Positions 23,610 to 37,900 of a stretch of 64,000 bases of DNA are shown piece after piece. A model generated the notes under the pieces. It searched no databases, was not told the origin of the DNA, and saw nothing but the letters and a program-made list of their open reading frames with translations. A program made the translations under genes and the position numbers. Source of the stretch: Carnegiea gigantea (lineage: Eukaryota > Streptophyta > Magnoliopsida > Caryophyllales > Cactaceae); the NCBI GenBank assembly GCA_029747015.1, contig JAKOGI010002181.1:1-64000 (forward strand), in the 5' to 3' direction. The stretch's first letter is position 1. Each line of letters begins with the position of its first letter.

Positions 23610-24604
23610 GGTAGTGTTTGGTAGGGGGAAAACGGTTTTCCCGAAAAATGATTTTATAATTTTTCATTGTTTAACACAACAAAGGATGGAAAATTTCATT
23701 TCAAGGAAAATGATTTTCTCCCCAATGAAGGAAAAGATTTCCTTTTTGAGAGAATGAAAAGTTGATTTTCTTCCATCACTCTTGATTAATGCCAGCTGAA
23801 ATTTAGGCGCAAAATTTGATTTCAACAATTTGGATCAAAACTTAACCATCCATTGGAAAATTAAAATAAACTCAAATCTAAATTTGAGCTCAAATTTCTT
23901 TCATTTCATCCACATTTATCTCCACCATGACAATTTAAACGACTTTTTTTGCCGCTAAAACAATTCAATCGACTCGCCACTAAAAAAATTTCAACGTTTG
24001 AATCAAAACTTGATCATCAGATAGAAAATATTAAAATTGGCTCAAATTCAAATTTTGAGCTTGATATTCTTTCATTTGGTCAATATTTTTTTCCACAACG
24101 ACAATTCAATTGATTTTTTTTACCCCTTAAACAATGCAATCAATATTTTTCACCATTAGAACAATTTCAATAGTTTGGATTGAAACTTGATCGTCGGATA
24201 TAAAAGATTAAGTTAGGCTCAAATTCAAATTTTAATCATGACATTCCTTCATGGTCAGCATGTTCTCTACCACGATAATTCAATCGACATTTTTTGCACT
24301 TAAACAATCCAGTTGATGCTTTTCGTCGCTAAAATAATTTCAACGATTAGATCGAAACTTGATTATCCAAGAGAAAGTATTGAAAAAACTCAAATATGAA
24401 TTTTATGTTCAAAACTACGACCATTTAGTAATATTTTTCGCCATTTAAATAATTCAGTTGATCTTTTCCTCTTTTCATGGAAAATTATTTATCTTGTACC
24501 AAATAACGGAAAATATGACATGAAAATCAATTTTCCTTGGAAAAATATTTTCCACATAAAATAATTTTCCGGAAAAACCATTTTCCTTCTAACCAAACAC
24601 TATC
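23610..24604. mobile_element. Tourist-like MITE, 995 bp, with internal tandem repeats
   Basis: Ends are GGTAGTGTTTGGTAGGGG on the left and GATAGTGTTTGGTTAGAAGG read inward from the right. TAA lies at 23607-23609 and 24605-24607. The interior holds about 3.5 copies of a roughly 180-bp unit (about 23826-24480) with recurring CAATTCAATCGA, TTTGAATCAAAACTTGATC and CTCAAATTCAAATTTTGAG words. Non-coding. Confidence 0.85.
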
Positions 24605-24607
24605 TAA

Positions 24608-25435
24608 AATCAAATTTACCCAATCTGACTTTTTTTTTTCCTAAAATAGACTTTTTTTTCTAAAATAGTTTTTTTTTGGGGGGGGGGGCACGACAAGCTT
24701 AATAGACTAAATACATGGTTGTTAAACCCCCAAATTCGAGTCTTACCATCATATGATTTTACGATTTAAAAACGTTAATTGACCCAACTCCCACTAGAAT
24801 CTTAATATCACTAGGTCTTAATTTCCTAGTTTTACTCGAGTAATGTATGCTAGGTTTGTAAGGTATATTCTTTTTAACTTATCATAAGTAACTTATGCTG
24901 ATTAGTGCTATTGGTGCTGATCAGCACGGATCAATCCTAATGAATGCAGATTAGTGAGTGCTGATAAGTGCTGATCATGATTAAAATTGTGTAGGAAATA
25001 TAGCTAAGCAATGATTTGTGCTAATGAATGATGATGAGTGCTCCTAAGGTCCATAAGTGTTGATCAGTACTAATGCATATGATAAGTTGAAAAAGTATGA
25101 TGAAATTGAAAGTTCACCGAACTAAAAAATGTCCACCCCAAATTGAAAGAAAACCAAAAATTTCAGTAGCCCTCACACAAGTAGACCAAAATTAAAGTTG
25201 CAAATCTTGACAGAAAACAAATTCTGTACAAGTTTACTATTAAATTCAAAACATGTATTTATTGTTTTTAGATAAATTTAAAACTAATTTGTTGTTGTTA
25301 TAGATAAATTTAAATTGTTCTAAGACAAGGAATTGTCAAAAGTATTAGAAAGGTTTATCTGCAAACCTTTTTGCCAACTGCGCCTGAAATAAAACTATTC
25401 CTAATCCAAATTGAACAACTTGTTTGTTAATATAT
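24608..25435. other. Intergenic, GCTGATNAGTGCT-rich
   Basis: No gene. About 24895-25085 has many degenerate copies of a GTGCTGATCAG word, a short diverged tandem repeat. Confidence 0.5.
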
Positions 25436-25438
25436 ATA

Positions 25439-28400
25439 CACTACTAGAATTGCATTTTCAACGACCACTATTTAACATCAACATAAAAATATTCGTTAAA
25501 TATTATATAACGACGAAAGTGTTTTGTGCTGTTTAATTTTATCAAAAAATCATTAGTAGACAAGAACAAAAAAGTAAGTCGTTATTTTTTTAAAAAAATG
25601 TTTGTCATTATTGTTAGTAGAAGACAATGTACACAACTTAAAGAGGAAAATTTAAAATAAAATTGAAAAATCAACTCAATTTTCCTCCTAAATTAAGATT
25701 ATTAGAGGGAAAATTTAGTTATATTACTATAAAATCAAAATCTTGCTAGAAATTAAAATCAAATTGAAGCCAATTTTGAGTCTGTAGCATGCGCGACTTA
25801 ATGTTCCCTGGCCTGGAGTTTCTTAGTTCTTAATTAAAATCATCAGCCTGAAATTAAAGCAGCTGCCCTTCAATTCTCTCCCGAAAAACACACGAGCCTC
25901 CATCTCCTCAAGCTCTTCTTCACGCAGCGAAGCCTGCGACAGTCCCCATTCCAAATTCGTTGCAGCAATCTCTCTTCATTATTGCATCAGGTACGTTGTC
26001 TTCTTCTTCCTTAATTTGCAATTGTAGCTGATAATGTTGAGTAACTTATGGTGGTGTCTTCAATTCGGTTTCTTCCCAACGCAATGTTAATTGAATTTCT
26101 GCGTTTGTATGGAAAATTGACAGTAATTTCAAGGTTTCCCACTGTCTAAAGCCTTGCTCGAAAATTGGGAGTAATTTTACAACGCCAGGTAACTCTTCAA
26201 CCTGTCTCTCCCTCTGTCTCTCACCTGTTTTCACTGTGTGAAGTGTTCAGATTGAAGAACCGTAGCAGTGAATGAAAAATTTTCATCTAGAAGCTTGATT
26301 ATTGTTAATGAATGGAAATTTTCCCCTGTGAAGTACTCTCTGATCTGGGTTTTCATCTAGAAACTGAAAGTGTTTCAATACGAGGAATATATTGTCTGTG
26401 AATTTTCATATAGAGACTGGATTTAAAGGTCTCATTAATTGCACTTGAAAATCAGAAACTATTTCATGTTTAATGGGAGCCCAATTTGATGCAATTTGAT
26501 TGCTTGAATTCTGATTTCCCATAGCTTTGTCCTTTCAAATTCATTGGAGTACATGGCAGACATTTGTTGTGATTCTGTGACTAAAGCAACCCGGTTATAT
26601 AGTCAGGGCTCACTGCCGTTAGGTAGGTGGTGTGTTTGGGGTTCAGCTTGGTCTTGAGGAGGACATTGGTGGTCTAGCCTGGTGTCATGAAAAGAATGTC
26701 TGTTTCTAAGGGTTTACGTAGAGTGCATCTGCTTGAATCACGGTCATGGTATGGTTTGCTATGCTAAAGGAGAGCTCGTCATTGAGTGCAGCATTGATCA
26801 AGCGTAGGAGATGCTTTACCAGGCTTCACCTTTAGCTTGAGGTGTCTGTCACCTGTGTGCATGAAAATATATTCATAGAAGCTCATGGAGATCATTAGGG
26901 AAATTGGTTTCCTTGTCTTCTTCTTTTTTTTTTTTAAAAAATTTGCCCAAGATGGGCTATATGTATGAAGGCTTATGAAGGCGAAGCAATTGTTTGGATC
27001 CTTAAGGACTTCATTTGTTAAAAACATTGACATTTTCATAAAATACTGTGATGTTTTACCTTGAAGGTAATGTGTTTGATCAAGTACATACCTTTGACAG
27101 TTATTCAGATTTTTAGGACAGCAGATTGTTAGGAGATTTACAAAGTTTTTTGGATTTAACTTTTAGATGGTTGAATGGAGGTTGGACCTTCTAACGCATC
27201 TTAAGGCATATGGTACGGCGTTATTGGTGTTGTTAACCTCTTGAAATACAAAAGAGTCCTGTAAAAACAAGTAACTCAATAATAAAGAGCATACAAGAAA
27301 TAAAGATCAAGGAATAAGTCACGAATATTACATAATAATTGTTATTAGAGTTACTTTCACATCTCCATTGCCTTAACTAAGAAGTGGGTGAAGATCATGG
27401 CATCTATAGAAAATGTATATTATCCCACAAAGAGTAAACACACACAACTAACCATCAAACCTTAGCTTTATACAAAAGGGCTAACTTCTCATATCAAAAA
27501 AAAAAAAAAAAAAGGATGTGCATATCCATCCAATCTAGGGACGTTGAACTGTAAGAGTTTGTGACCAATATAGTCCTTGCATCCAAACAATCACTAACTG
27601 GTGGAAATCTATGGGCATACTGAGCTTGACAATTTTAACATACTTCCATGTGCCTTTGCCCATAATTATAAAAATGTAACAAATTTTAATTACTTGAAAA
27701 ATACATTTATAGGTCGATGACCAAGAAAAATAAAAAGGGGCAGTATGATGTGAGCCTATTGTGTACACATCAAAAATTCTTATTGCATGTGTATATTGTC
27801 ATATATGAAAAATTGGTACTAATTAGTGCAGAAACCCATGATCAAAAATGGTTGGTTCCAAACGTGGGACGCTGAGGAATGATGGATGACCATGCTGTAA
27901 TATATCTACCAACTCCACTAGTGTATGTGTGTGTGTCTTGTGTTCTTATGTAAGGTATACGTGTGAGAAAAAAGCAACCCTAGAGGTTGTTTGAATGTAA
28001 ATTATATGGTTGTTGCTTAGTTTAATAAAGTTCAAAGCTTTTTGTATGATCTCTTGTAATGCATTGCCTAGTAATAATAGTCATGTACACAAAAAGAAAA
28101 TTCCTCAATTTTCTTCCTCTCTCCTTTAAATTCTTCCTTAACTGCAAGTCCCACAACTATGTAAACACCCTGGGATCATTACACAAACACAAGAGGCAAA
28201 ACAATGATAAAATCTAGTATTTTTATTTCATTACAGGCGAAAAAACAAGGGAGTTATTAATTGGATTAAAAAGAGCATACCGTTTGGTTTAGGATGAAGG
28301 CGCATTAGCTAAGCCACAGTTGTAGCTCTTGGCAAAACCACCTAAGCCCATAGGGCCCCTCTATGGCCCATGAAAAGAAATGAGCATGCTTGCTTCTAAA

Positions 28401-29431
28401 TTCTTTTTCCTTTTTTTTTTTGTGCACAAGACCTAGGTACATTTTAAATACATAAGCTTACGCACTAGTTCTTCATTGTTTTCGTCAGAGCATTCATGAT
28501 AACCCGGTAGACACAAACATGTACATAAGCTAAAACCCTTTCTCCCTTTTTAACTTGCTTAAGTCAACCTTTTTCTCCCTGTTTCTTCTGCTTTTATCAA
28601 TTCTTAGTGTGACCTTTTGCATGAAGATGTGTATAATCATGTTGAACTTAATTCCCCATCTAATACTCCATTCAAGTTAGCCACTTTGACAAATCAAAAT
28701 CCGATTTCTTGCCTAGGTAGAATCTGATTTCTTAATCTATATATTTAATAATATATATACTAATGGTTTGTCTTATGGTTTCTCATTTGCCAGTACTATT
28801 AATTTTGGTAAGCCATGCACTCCTTCCTTTTTTGTATTTATATCCCTCCATTTACATTCTTTTCAGTTAACGATGTATGTGTGATTGATGGTAGTTCATT
28901 GTTTAACGTTTGGGTTAAGTGGGCATATTTGGTTCGAAAGAAGGTATTACTTGACACTTTAGATTATAATTTGTATCTATTACATTTGGTATTACATATT
29001 ACTTACCTTGACCAATTGTTATGAAATGCTATGAACGATCTTGCTGCCTTATGGGTTTAAGACTTTAATTATCTTTACCTTTGATTATCCAAATTATAAC
29101 GATAAAACAATTACTTTATTTTTCTCTTGGGAATCACAAGAAAGTGTGAGAATCTCATTCCTACTCAAACTAAATACCTAGAAAGTGAGAGAATCTAATG
29201 CTTGAAAGTAGTGCTTTATAAAAGAAATACCAAGATAAGAAAATCACTCATGTGTGTTTCACAAATGACACCTAAAAATGAGTAGTGTCTATGAAAGTGC
29301 TTTACTTTTTATATGGATGTGAGAATTGAGTTAGTTAACATGGATTTTCCTTCTTTTTTCCAAATACTAGGTACTTTTTTTTTTGTGAAGCCAACTATTA
29401 TTTTGAGGTAATAGAACCTAACAAGGATTGG
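25439..29431 (+). other. CACTA left arm and leader of the transposase gene
   Basis: After the terminal repeat there is no coding domain. A C/T-rich segment near 25865-25990 looks like a leader exon, followed by a GTACGT donor-like site at 25990. The rest has poly-A near 27498-27513 and no gene I can support; it may be the first intron of the transposase gene or older inserted DNA. Confidence 0.4.
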
Positions 29432-29669
29432 ATGAAACTCAAAGACTACCTTAGCGAAGGCTATGAAAAAGGGGCGGAAAGTTTCTTGGATTATGCATTT
29501 ACTAAACTAGGGACAGAGTCCATCCAGTGCCCATGTACGAAATGTGTTAACATAGAATTTAGGACTCGTGAGCTAGTTCATGGGCATCTCTTAAATTATG
29601 GAATGGTGAAAAGGTATACATTTTGGTATCATCATGGGGAGACATTCAGTGAGCCTAGTGTTGAGATGA

Positions 29670-29701
<32 letters not shown>

Positions 29702-32700
29702 ATAGATGAAATGCAGGGTATTTAAAAGGATCTTTATCATAATTTTAATAATATAAGATCCTTCGATCATGACAGAGAAGAAGAGGAGCCAAATAATGAG
29801 GCTAAGAGGCTTTTTAGGCTACTGAAGGATTCACAAGATCCTGTTTATGATGTGTGTAAGTCTTCAAAAATGTCCGCTTTAGTAAAACTCCTTCACATTA
29901 AAACTCTAGGACAATCGAGTAATGAGTCGTTTATCATGCTGTTAAAATTCATGAAAGAAGAGTTGTTGCCAAATGGATCAAACTTGCTAGATTCCTATTA
30001 TGGGGCAAAAAAGATGATCAAAGACCTTGGACTTTCTTATGAGAAATTCTATTCATGTGTGAATGATTGCATGTTACATTGGAAGGAGGATGAGAAGCTA
30101 AATACATGTAAGGTATGTGGCGCATCTAGATGGAAGAGTGACAAGCGTAATGGTGAGGACAAATATAGGTCAAATGGTAAAAGAATACTGCAAAAGACTT
30201 TGCGTTACTTTCCATTGAAGCCAAGGTTACAAAGGTTATATATGTCCTCTAGGACAGCTTCCTTGATGAGATGACATCATGATAAAAGAAAGAAAGATGG
30301 AATAATGAGGCATCCGACTGATTCTCTTACATGGAAATCATTTGATGAGGTGCATAAAGGATTCGCTTCTGACCCTCGTAATGTTAGATTTGGCTTTGCC
30401 AGTGATGGTTTCCAACCTTTCGCAAATTCTAAAACTTCATATAGCATTTAGCCTGTTATTTTGATTCCATATAACTTGCCTCCTAAATTATGCATGAGAC
30501 AATCTAATATGATTCTTTCAATGCTCATTCTCGGTCCTGATAGTCCTGGTGATGCAATTGATATATATTTGTAACCCTTAATTGAGGAGTTGAAGGAGTC
30601 ATGGGAAATGGGTGTTAAGACTTGCGATGCGCCTCATTTTCAACTCCACGCAAGTTTATTGTGGACAATTAATGATTTTCCTACATATGGCATGTTATCT
30701 AGATGGAGTACTAAGGGGAAGTTAGCATGCCCCATTTGCATGAAGGAGACTCACTCAATGAGGTTGTCTCATAGTGGTAAGCAATGCTATATGGGCCATC
30801 GACGCTATTTACTTATGAACCATAAATTTCGAAAACAGAAAGATCTATTTGATGGAACCATTGAACGTTGTGTACCTCTAAAGCCTAGTTCAATCGATGA
30901 AATTCTTTATCAAGTGAAAGATCTTAAGAAACTTGTATTAACTAAGGCTCCACATATGAAGGCCAAAATATCTCATGAGAAGAAGGGGGATAATTGGAAG
31001 AAAAAAAGTATATTCTTTCCATATTGGAAAGACCTTCTATTACGCCAAAATCTGGACGTAATGCATATTGAGAAGAATATATGCGATAATATCCTTGGAA
31101 GAATCATGAACATCAAGGGAAAAACCAAGGATACTATCAAGACGCGTCTCGATTTAGAGAAAATGGGTTTAAGATCTGATTTGCACTTGCCGAAAGATGG
31201 GGACAAGTTTAAGATGCCTCCTGCTTCGTACACTTTATCTCTTCCTGAAAAGCGCATGTTTTGCAAATTCTTGAAAGAGTTAAAAGTGCCCAATGGATTT
31301 TGTTCCAAGATATCTTATTGTGTGAACATGAAGGAGACCAAGATATCTAGTCTCAAGAGTCATGATTGCCATGTTATTGTTAAACATCTATTACCATTAG
31401 GATTGCGTGGTCTTCTTGCAGCACCAGTTCGAGAGGTGTTCATTGAACTATCAATGTTTTTTGATATATAAGGTGCTAAAGAACAAAAAGTGGATGACTT
31501 AGAGCAAATTGAAGCTCAAATCCTTCTCACTTTTATGCAAGCTGAAAAAAGCTTTTCCTCCAGCGTTTTTTAATGTTATGTTGCATTTGTCTATCCACTT
31601 GGTTCATGAAGTTAAAATTGGGGGTCCAGTCCAATTTAGACGGATGTAGACAGATGTATCATATCGAACAAGTTATGTATACATTTAAGTCCTACATCCG
31701 CAATAGGACTAGGCTAGAGGCATCAATCGCAGAGGGCTATTTAGGTGATGAATGTATGACTCTTTGTTCAAGGTATCTACATAGCATGGAGACCAAGTTT
31801 AACCGTCCTCATCGAAGTTATGAAAATCAAGTTGAGAATGATGGGGGCTTATCTATCTTTAATCATCCTTCCCATGGATTAGGTTCCCAAAGAGTTCGTA
31901 CTGATGTTGAGAAACATGAGTTACACGAAGCTCATATCTATATTTTGAAGAATTGTGATGAGGTCCAACCTTTTCTGGAGTATGTCTTGCATTGATAGTA
32001 TTTTTCTTTATTTTTAAACACTTTGTATTGCAAATTAATTTGTGTGAACTTAAGTAGCATTTTTGTTTTATTCAGACAATATTCTACGAGCCAACCATCT
32101 AATGCTACACTTTCTGAGGACGAATAGTGTAAAACTTTAGAGAACGGTTTAAGTGTGAAGTAAGTATACAATACTATATTAATTATCCTATATATAGACG
32201 TTAGCACATGCATATCTTAATACATAGTAAATAATCTTTTTAGGTCACGTGATTATATGAAGTTGAGAAGACTGAACAAATGGAAGATTTGCTTTCACTG
32301 ACATGTGGTCCAACACAATATGTCACCTCTTGTAGTAGGTAATTGTTAATGGATATATATTTCATACAGAAGAGCGGGAAAAGAGTTTTACAACTCAAAA
32401 TAGTGGTGTGGTTGTAATTGGAAATACAGGCCAAGGAGATGAAAACATAGATTATTATGGGGTCTTGACTGATGTGCTTCAACTATAATACCTTCGCAGT
32501 AAACGAGTGGCGCTATTTCGTTGTAAGTGGTTCGATTTATATGACAAGATTAGAGGGATTAAAATAGATGAATATGGCTTTATTAGCATTAATTATAAAC
32601 GAAAATTAAAAACTAATGAGCCGTTTATCCTAGCTAGCCAAGCAAATCAAGTGTTCTATGCAATTGATAATGTGAACAAAGGATGGCATGTAGTTCTCAA

Positions 32701-32821
32701 GTCGCAACCACATTCTTATGAAACGCCATCATCAGATGATCCTAGTGGTGTTAGTTATCAAAGTGAAGCATATCAAGATAGTGAACAGAGATCTAGAAAG
32801 AGGAGGAAGGGAGATATATAG
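29432..32821 (+). pseudogene. TNP2-like CACTA transposase, many stops
   Basis: Domains in order: transposase-associated N-terminus (WMKLKDYLSEGYEKGAESF, CPCTKC, about 29432-29640); a GAT repeat coding an Asp run (29669-29700); the Transposase_21/TNP2 core (FMKEELLPNGSNLL, then LACPICMKETHS near 30722, NLDVMHIEKNICDNILG near 31050); a DUF4218-like part (SLKSHDCHVIVKHLLPLGLRG near 31345; IRNRTRLEASIAEGYLGDEC near 31700); and a DUF4216-like C-terminus (VFYAIDNVNKGWHVVL, about 32650). Several early stops replace expected Trp or Gln codons in an unbroken frame: TAA 29723-29725, TGA near 30272, TAG near 30451, TAA near 30572. Later ones (31469) go with frameshifts near 31550-31620. It catalyses CACTA transposition when intact; this copy cannot. 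Confidence 0.9.
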
Positions 32822-33065
32822 TTGTACTTTATTTAATGATTGTATTAAAGATGTTCTCTTGACATTTCCTAAGTTAATATTTCTTTTTTCTTATTTTAGA
32901 AGGTCTTTAACTATATATGTCCCTTGTATGTATGTATACAGGCATAGCTTAGCTAACTTAAATAATGTTACCTCATACGATATCCCATCTTCCTATTAAC
33001 TACCTGAACCTGACTAATAGCTGACTTAAGTTTCCTACCTACTGCATGATATTATAGCTGGATTT

Positions 33066-33489
33066 CTATTGGCTGCCTAAAGCCGATGGAGGATTTTTAT
33101 TGAGATTTAGTTGTGGTAGAGTGCGAAGTAGAGGCTGCTTGACCCTCCTTTCTGGTGGAATATCAGCAGTAGCAATCTCTTTTTCAACCCTAAGTATTTT
33201 GTAGTGATCGATGCGCTCCCTACAGACAGGGCAGGTAGGGAAGCCTTGTTCATCCCTGGCTAGTTGAGTGTGGCACCCTTTGATGCGTAAGTCATGCATT
33301 CTGTGCTTGCAAGGCCATATGCATTTTACTTCCTCCCCCAACAGCAAAGTACTGCAAGCATAGACAGCATACCTCCTTGTCCTTGACAGCATTCTCGAGT
33401 GATTCCCTGCAAGCCTTACATAAATCCATATCAAAGAACCTTGAGACATCTTTATCTTGATTCCCACATCCATCATAAAAATGAAGCAC
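33066..33489 (-). pseudogene. RING-type zinc-finger gene fragment inside the CACTA element
   Basis: Two overlapping minus-strand frames together form a RING-like pattern: first Cys pairs in CKACRES and VCCLCLQYF (33292-33489), then WPCKHRMHD, a Cys-His pair in GCHTQL, and CPVCRERI (33066-33310). A frameshift at a G-run near 33340 separates them. RING proteins are usually E3 ubiquitin ligases. Plant CACTA elements often carry captured host gene pieces; capture is my inference, and an older inserted pseudogene is the alternative. Confidence 0.65.
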
Positions 33490-34964
33490 TTTGTTAGTGT
33501 TCCACTCCCTCTTTGATGAAGCTCATAATATTAGAGCTCTTTTTTTCCTATTTTTACATAGGCTGTAAGGAGTTGAGGATACATGGTTTTCCCATAAGTT
33601 TAGCAGTAGGTAGAATGCATATGCCATGAATTGTCCCAATAGAGCCAATGATACAGAATGCATACCTTCCATGGCTGATCATGTTTTTGGTAGTAGGAGT
33701 CCTTGACCAATGAAAGGAAATGCTCTCTCACTCTCAATAGGAGGAAGAAAATGCAATGGTACACTTGATGAGTAGCATGCTCTTTGCATTGCCACAGACA
33801 AGGTATAAATAAGAAGGGCTTTCCTTGAGGGAAGACTTTCGCTTTCATAAAAACCTAATTAATAATTATCCTAATTAATAGGTGAACTCTATATCACTGA
33901 AATTCTTCGATTCACCTCAGGTACTTATTAGTTGTTATATGGAAGTCCTTAGTTTACCTTGCTAGGTAGGCCAAGAGACATGGTCTTTTTGGATGTAGGG
34001 ACGGGTGAAAATAGGGGGTTTTGGGGATTGAAAAAACAATATGAGGTTTATTGTCTCGAAGGACTAAGGTATAATTTATTAAGCACTCGAGTTGGATCCT
34101 GATACGAATACATAGTTCAGATACTTGTTTTCCTTTATTTACTTTTTGTATCATTACAAGGTCCTTTATGGTTTGAAAGGGTAAGATAAGTCTTCCAAAT
34201 GAGTTGCATACATCAAATATCATCTTGGTTATTAAACCTTTCGTTTTAGACTAAAAACACTAAAACTTCCAGAAAATGGATATGATCAAGTTCGAGTAAT
34301 TTTGCTGGTGTCTAATGTAATTTGAGACCATCCCAGATAATCAATTAAAACACTGCTGGTTCCTGCATGTTACCAATTAATGATTTATATACTTTAAATA
34401 TATTATGCTTCCTGTAGGTTCTAATTAATGATTTCTAAACTCTTTATTCTCCAATTGCAAGTCACTGTTGCTTGAGCAGATAAATTCAGCAGGTAGCAGC
34501 AGTAACGTAAGTGCTATTACAAGTTAAAGATGGTGTTAAAGTGCGAAAGTGATGTTCTCTAGTGCTGCTCAGAGCAATCCCATCCATGATTATTGATTTC
34601 TATGAAAACCTTCTTTCAAGCATATTCCCAATCTTGCTTCTTGTTTTGGGGATAAGTTCAAAAATGATTTTCAATATATACTTCTGACTATGTATCTTTG
34701 ATCACTAATATAACCCTTTGTCAGATGTCCAAAAATGTTGTCAACTTGAGTTCCATCGCAATCCTTTTATTCATAGAACAAAATCATGACATGCATATAC
34801 AATTGATTGGCAAATGAAAAGATCAGTGTTGCTATTGTAATAGCGGATTAGTTAGTATCGGTCTATTGGATGAGATAGTCTTGCAAAGGGTTATTATGAA
34901 ATGTAGTCGCTACGTCAACCCACAATCAGCTTTTCTAATTTTCATAGCACTCTGCATCACTTTG
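33490..34964 (+). other. CACTA interior without a recognised gene
   Basis: AT-rich DNA between the RING fragment and the first solo LTR. Minus-strand open frames at 33600-33848 and 33954-34223 have no recognisable domain. Confidence 0.4.
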
Positions 34965-37900
34965 TGTAAGACCCACCTTCGTTATTTTTACGTTAAGTTG
35001 CCTGTCCTGCTTTTACGTTATAAAATCTAATTTTTAGTAACTGTGTGAGTTTTTAACGATTAAATTCATTAAAAAGAACGATTATTTGACTAACGTTATT
35101 ATTGATGCTACTTATTTATAAAGTATTTGAATCAACGCTAAACCAAGTTTTTAAAATCGTTTTTCGTTTTACTTGGCCAATTCCCAAAGTTTAAACCGAA
35201 ATGTTCATGGTGGGTCGTTCAATTCGGGTTTAGCCTAACCATTAGCGAGTACGGGACCTGAATTTAGTTGAATGTTATTAGTTTAACCCAAAACAACCAA
35301 AAAAAAGGGGGAAGTGGATCAAAAAGGGGGGGTCGAAGTCGGGTACCTGAGACCCGACTCCCCCAAACGCCCCTCTCTCTCTGCTTCGCTCTCACTCTCT
35401 CTCTTCCTCTCACCGGCAACCAGTGGCTGGCGTCTGGCGTCACCGCCGTCCATCACGCGTTGCCGGCGAGAGGAGACCACCGGTGTCCCCCCAACACGCG
35501 TCCACCACCGCCCAAAAGCCACCACTGTCTCCCTCATCTCCTCACCTCACACACGCTATACTCGCCGGTTCCAAGCCCCAATCCGCCTCCCCTGGCTGCC
35601 GGCGACCAACCTGTGCCGAGGCTGAGCGAAAATCGGCCATGGCTGGGCCGATTCTGGCGCAAGGACGGCTGGACACTCGGTCAAAATCACACATGCACGG
35701 TGAGTTTCGAACTTCTCTACTCCTTTAAGTTGAATCCCCACCTTGAATCCTCCTTAACCATGCTCAAATTTCTCAAAAAAACCACAAGTTAGGGTTTTTG
35801 GGTTTGGGTTAGTCGAATCACGCGCGAAGAGCAGAGGAGCGTCTGGCTTTTGGTGTTCGATTTTTGGCCTCAATTCAAGCTAAATCGCGTGTCTCTAGCG
35901 TGGTATCGAGGTGGGTGTTCTCGCCTCCTAAGCTATTACTAATTTCGAAAATGTTTTCAGCAGATTGATGTTGCATGTCAGGTTAGGGTTTGCTAAATGC
36001 GTTAGAAATGTCAAGAAGTGAGCTATACCTGCTTAAATTCGATTCATGTAGTCAATTTATGCCTGAGATTGTAATTCGAAGTGAATTATATGTGTTTAGC
36101 GTTAATTCGAATGCATGTAGTTAATTTATGCTTGAGATTGTAATTCGAAGTGAATTATATGCACTTAGCGTTAATTCGAATGCATGTAGTTAATGGATGC
36201 CTGAGATTGTAATCCGAAGTGAATTATACGTGTTTAGCATCGATTCAAGTTAATTAGTTAATGCATGAAAAAGGATTAAAAACGAAGTTAGTTTAACGTG
36301 TTTAGCATCGATTCAAGTTAATGAGTGAATGTATGAAAAAGAATTAAAATCGAAGTTGCGTTAACGTGCTTAGCTTCTATTCAAGTTATTTAGCTAATAT
36401 GTGAAAAATGATTAAAATCGAAGTCCTTTTAACGTGTTTAGCTTCCATTCGAATTGATTAACCGATGCGTGCAAATGAGCTAATTTCGAGGTTAATGAGA
36501 TGTGTTTAGCTTCGAATCAAGTGGATTAGCTAATGCATGTTAAAGGAATTAATCTCGAAGTTATATAAACGCGTTTAGCTTCGATTCGAGTTAAACTAGC
36601 TAATGCATGTAAACAAATTAAATTCGAAGCTATTGAAATATGTTTAGCTTTCATTCGAACCCTTTTTAGTACATTCATGCTTAGGAAAGTTACTTCGAAA
36701 TGCATCGTATATGTTTAGAATCAAATTATGTTTGATTTACTGAATAAAGTGTTGTCGATTTATGGATAAATGTGGCTATATGTATGCTTGTTGTAACGCA
36801 CCGCTGAATGGTGTTGGTTGCTCAGGTAAGAGCCTAAACCTTACTCCCTTTTACATAAGCTAATATGATAATATGTTGTGATTAATAAATCGATGAATCG
36901 AGTTGGTAGTTAGATGGTTTGAGGAAAGAATCATGAGCGTTCAAGGTCTTGTGGTACAGTGCTTGTGAGGAGGGAGTTCGGGTTGTGAAATTACCGCAAT
37001 CGTGTGGATTGTGAGGCCATGTGTGGCTCATTGTGTTGAAATGAGTATGAAGTGTTTGAATGTGAAACGTGTGAATCCCTTTCCTCTTTTTATATCTAAG
37101 ATGCATTATGCGTGAAAGTGTGGTGATTTGACAAAGAACGTTTCTCGTGTTTTCAAACTAATAATAGCCATGATTAATAGCAAGCAATGGCCTATTTTCG
37201 CTATACAAACAGTATTTGGGAGTGAACCTGCTTGAACGGGGGAATCCCTAAAACGGTTTAGAAAAGTGTGAGTTATGTGATAAATGATTTTACCAAAAGA
37301 CACAACAAAATTATTAGCCGTTATGGCCCATACGCTTTAAAGTGGCTAAGATAATGTGCTTCGGACCATATGAAAAGAATGAAAAGAACGATGTTATATG
37401 AAAAGAATGATGTTACCCTAGGGGATAAGTCCAGATAAACCCTAGAGACCCTGACGAGGGCTAATGTAATGGTCCGATATGTTATATGTAGCCATCCCGG
37501 GAGTAAGAGCTTAAGCGTGAGCGTTAGGTCTCACTATGGGGTCGAGAAAAGTTTTCACCCAATCAGCACCCTGTAATGATCTTATGCCAGAAGTACTTTC
37601 GTACTCAGTTAAGAAAAGCAATTGGCCATTTGCCATTTTTTTTAAACGATTAAAAAGGAAAAGAAGTTTTTTTTATGGGCCCAAAAGGCTATATGGAATG
37701 ATGTATGAAAAGCTTATAAGGGTCGTTACACGACCAAACGAAATGAAACTTCCTTCGAAGACTAAGAAAACGTTTTCAACGAAAAAAAGAAAGCTTTCAA
37801 TGAATGAGTTATGAAATGATCCTCAAGCATGTTTGAATGTGGATTCTTAGCCTATGTATTAAAGGAAAGCTTTCAATGGATGCATTATGAATGATTCTTA

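Noticed and set aside
35268..35792. 174-residue Pro/Ser-rich open frame
   Set aside because: Lies in the GC-rich leader-like part of a solo LTR; no start context or domain, and not kept in the inverted copy.
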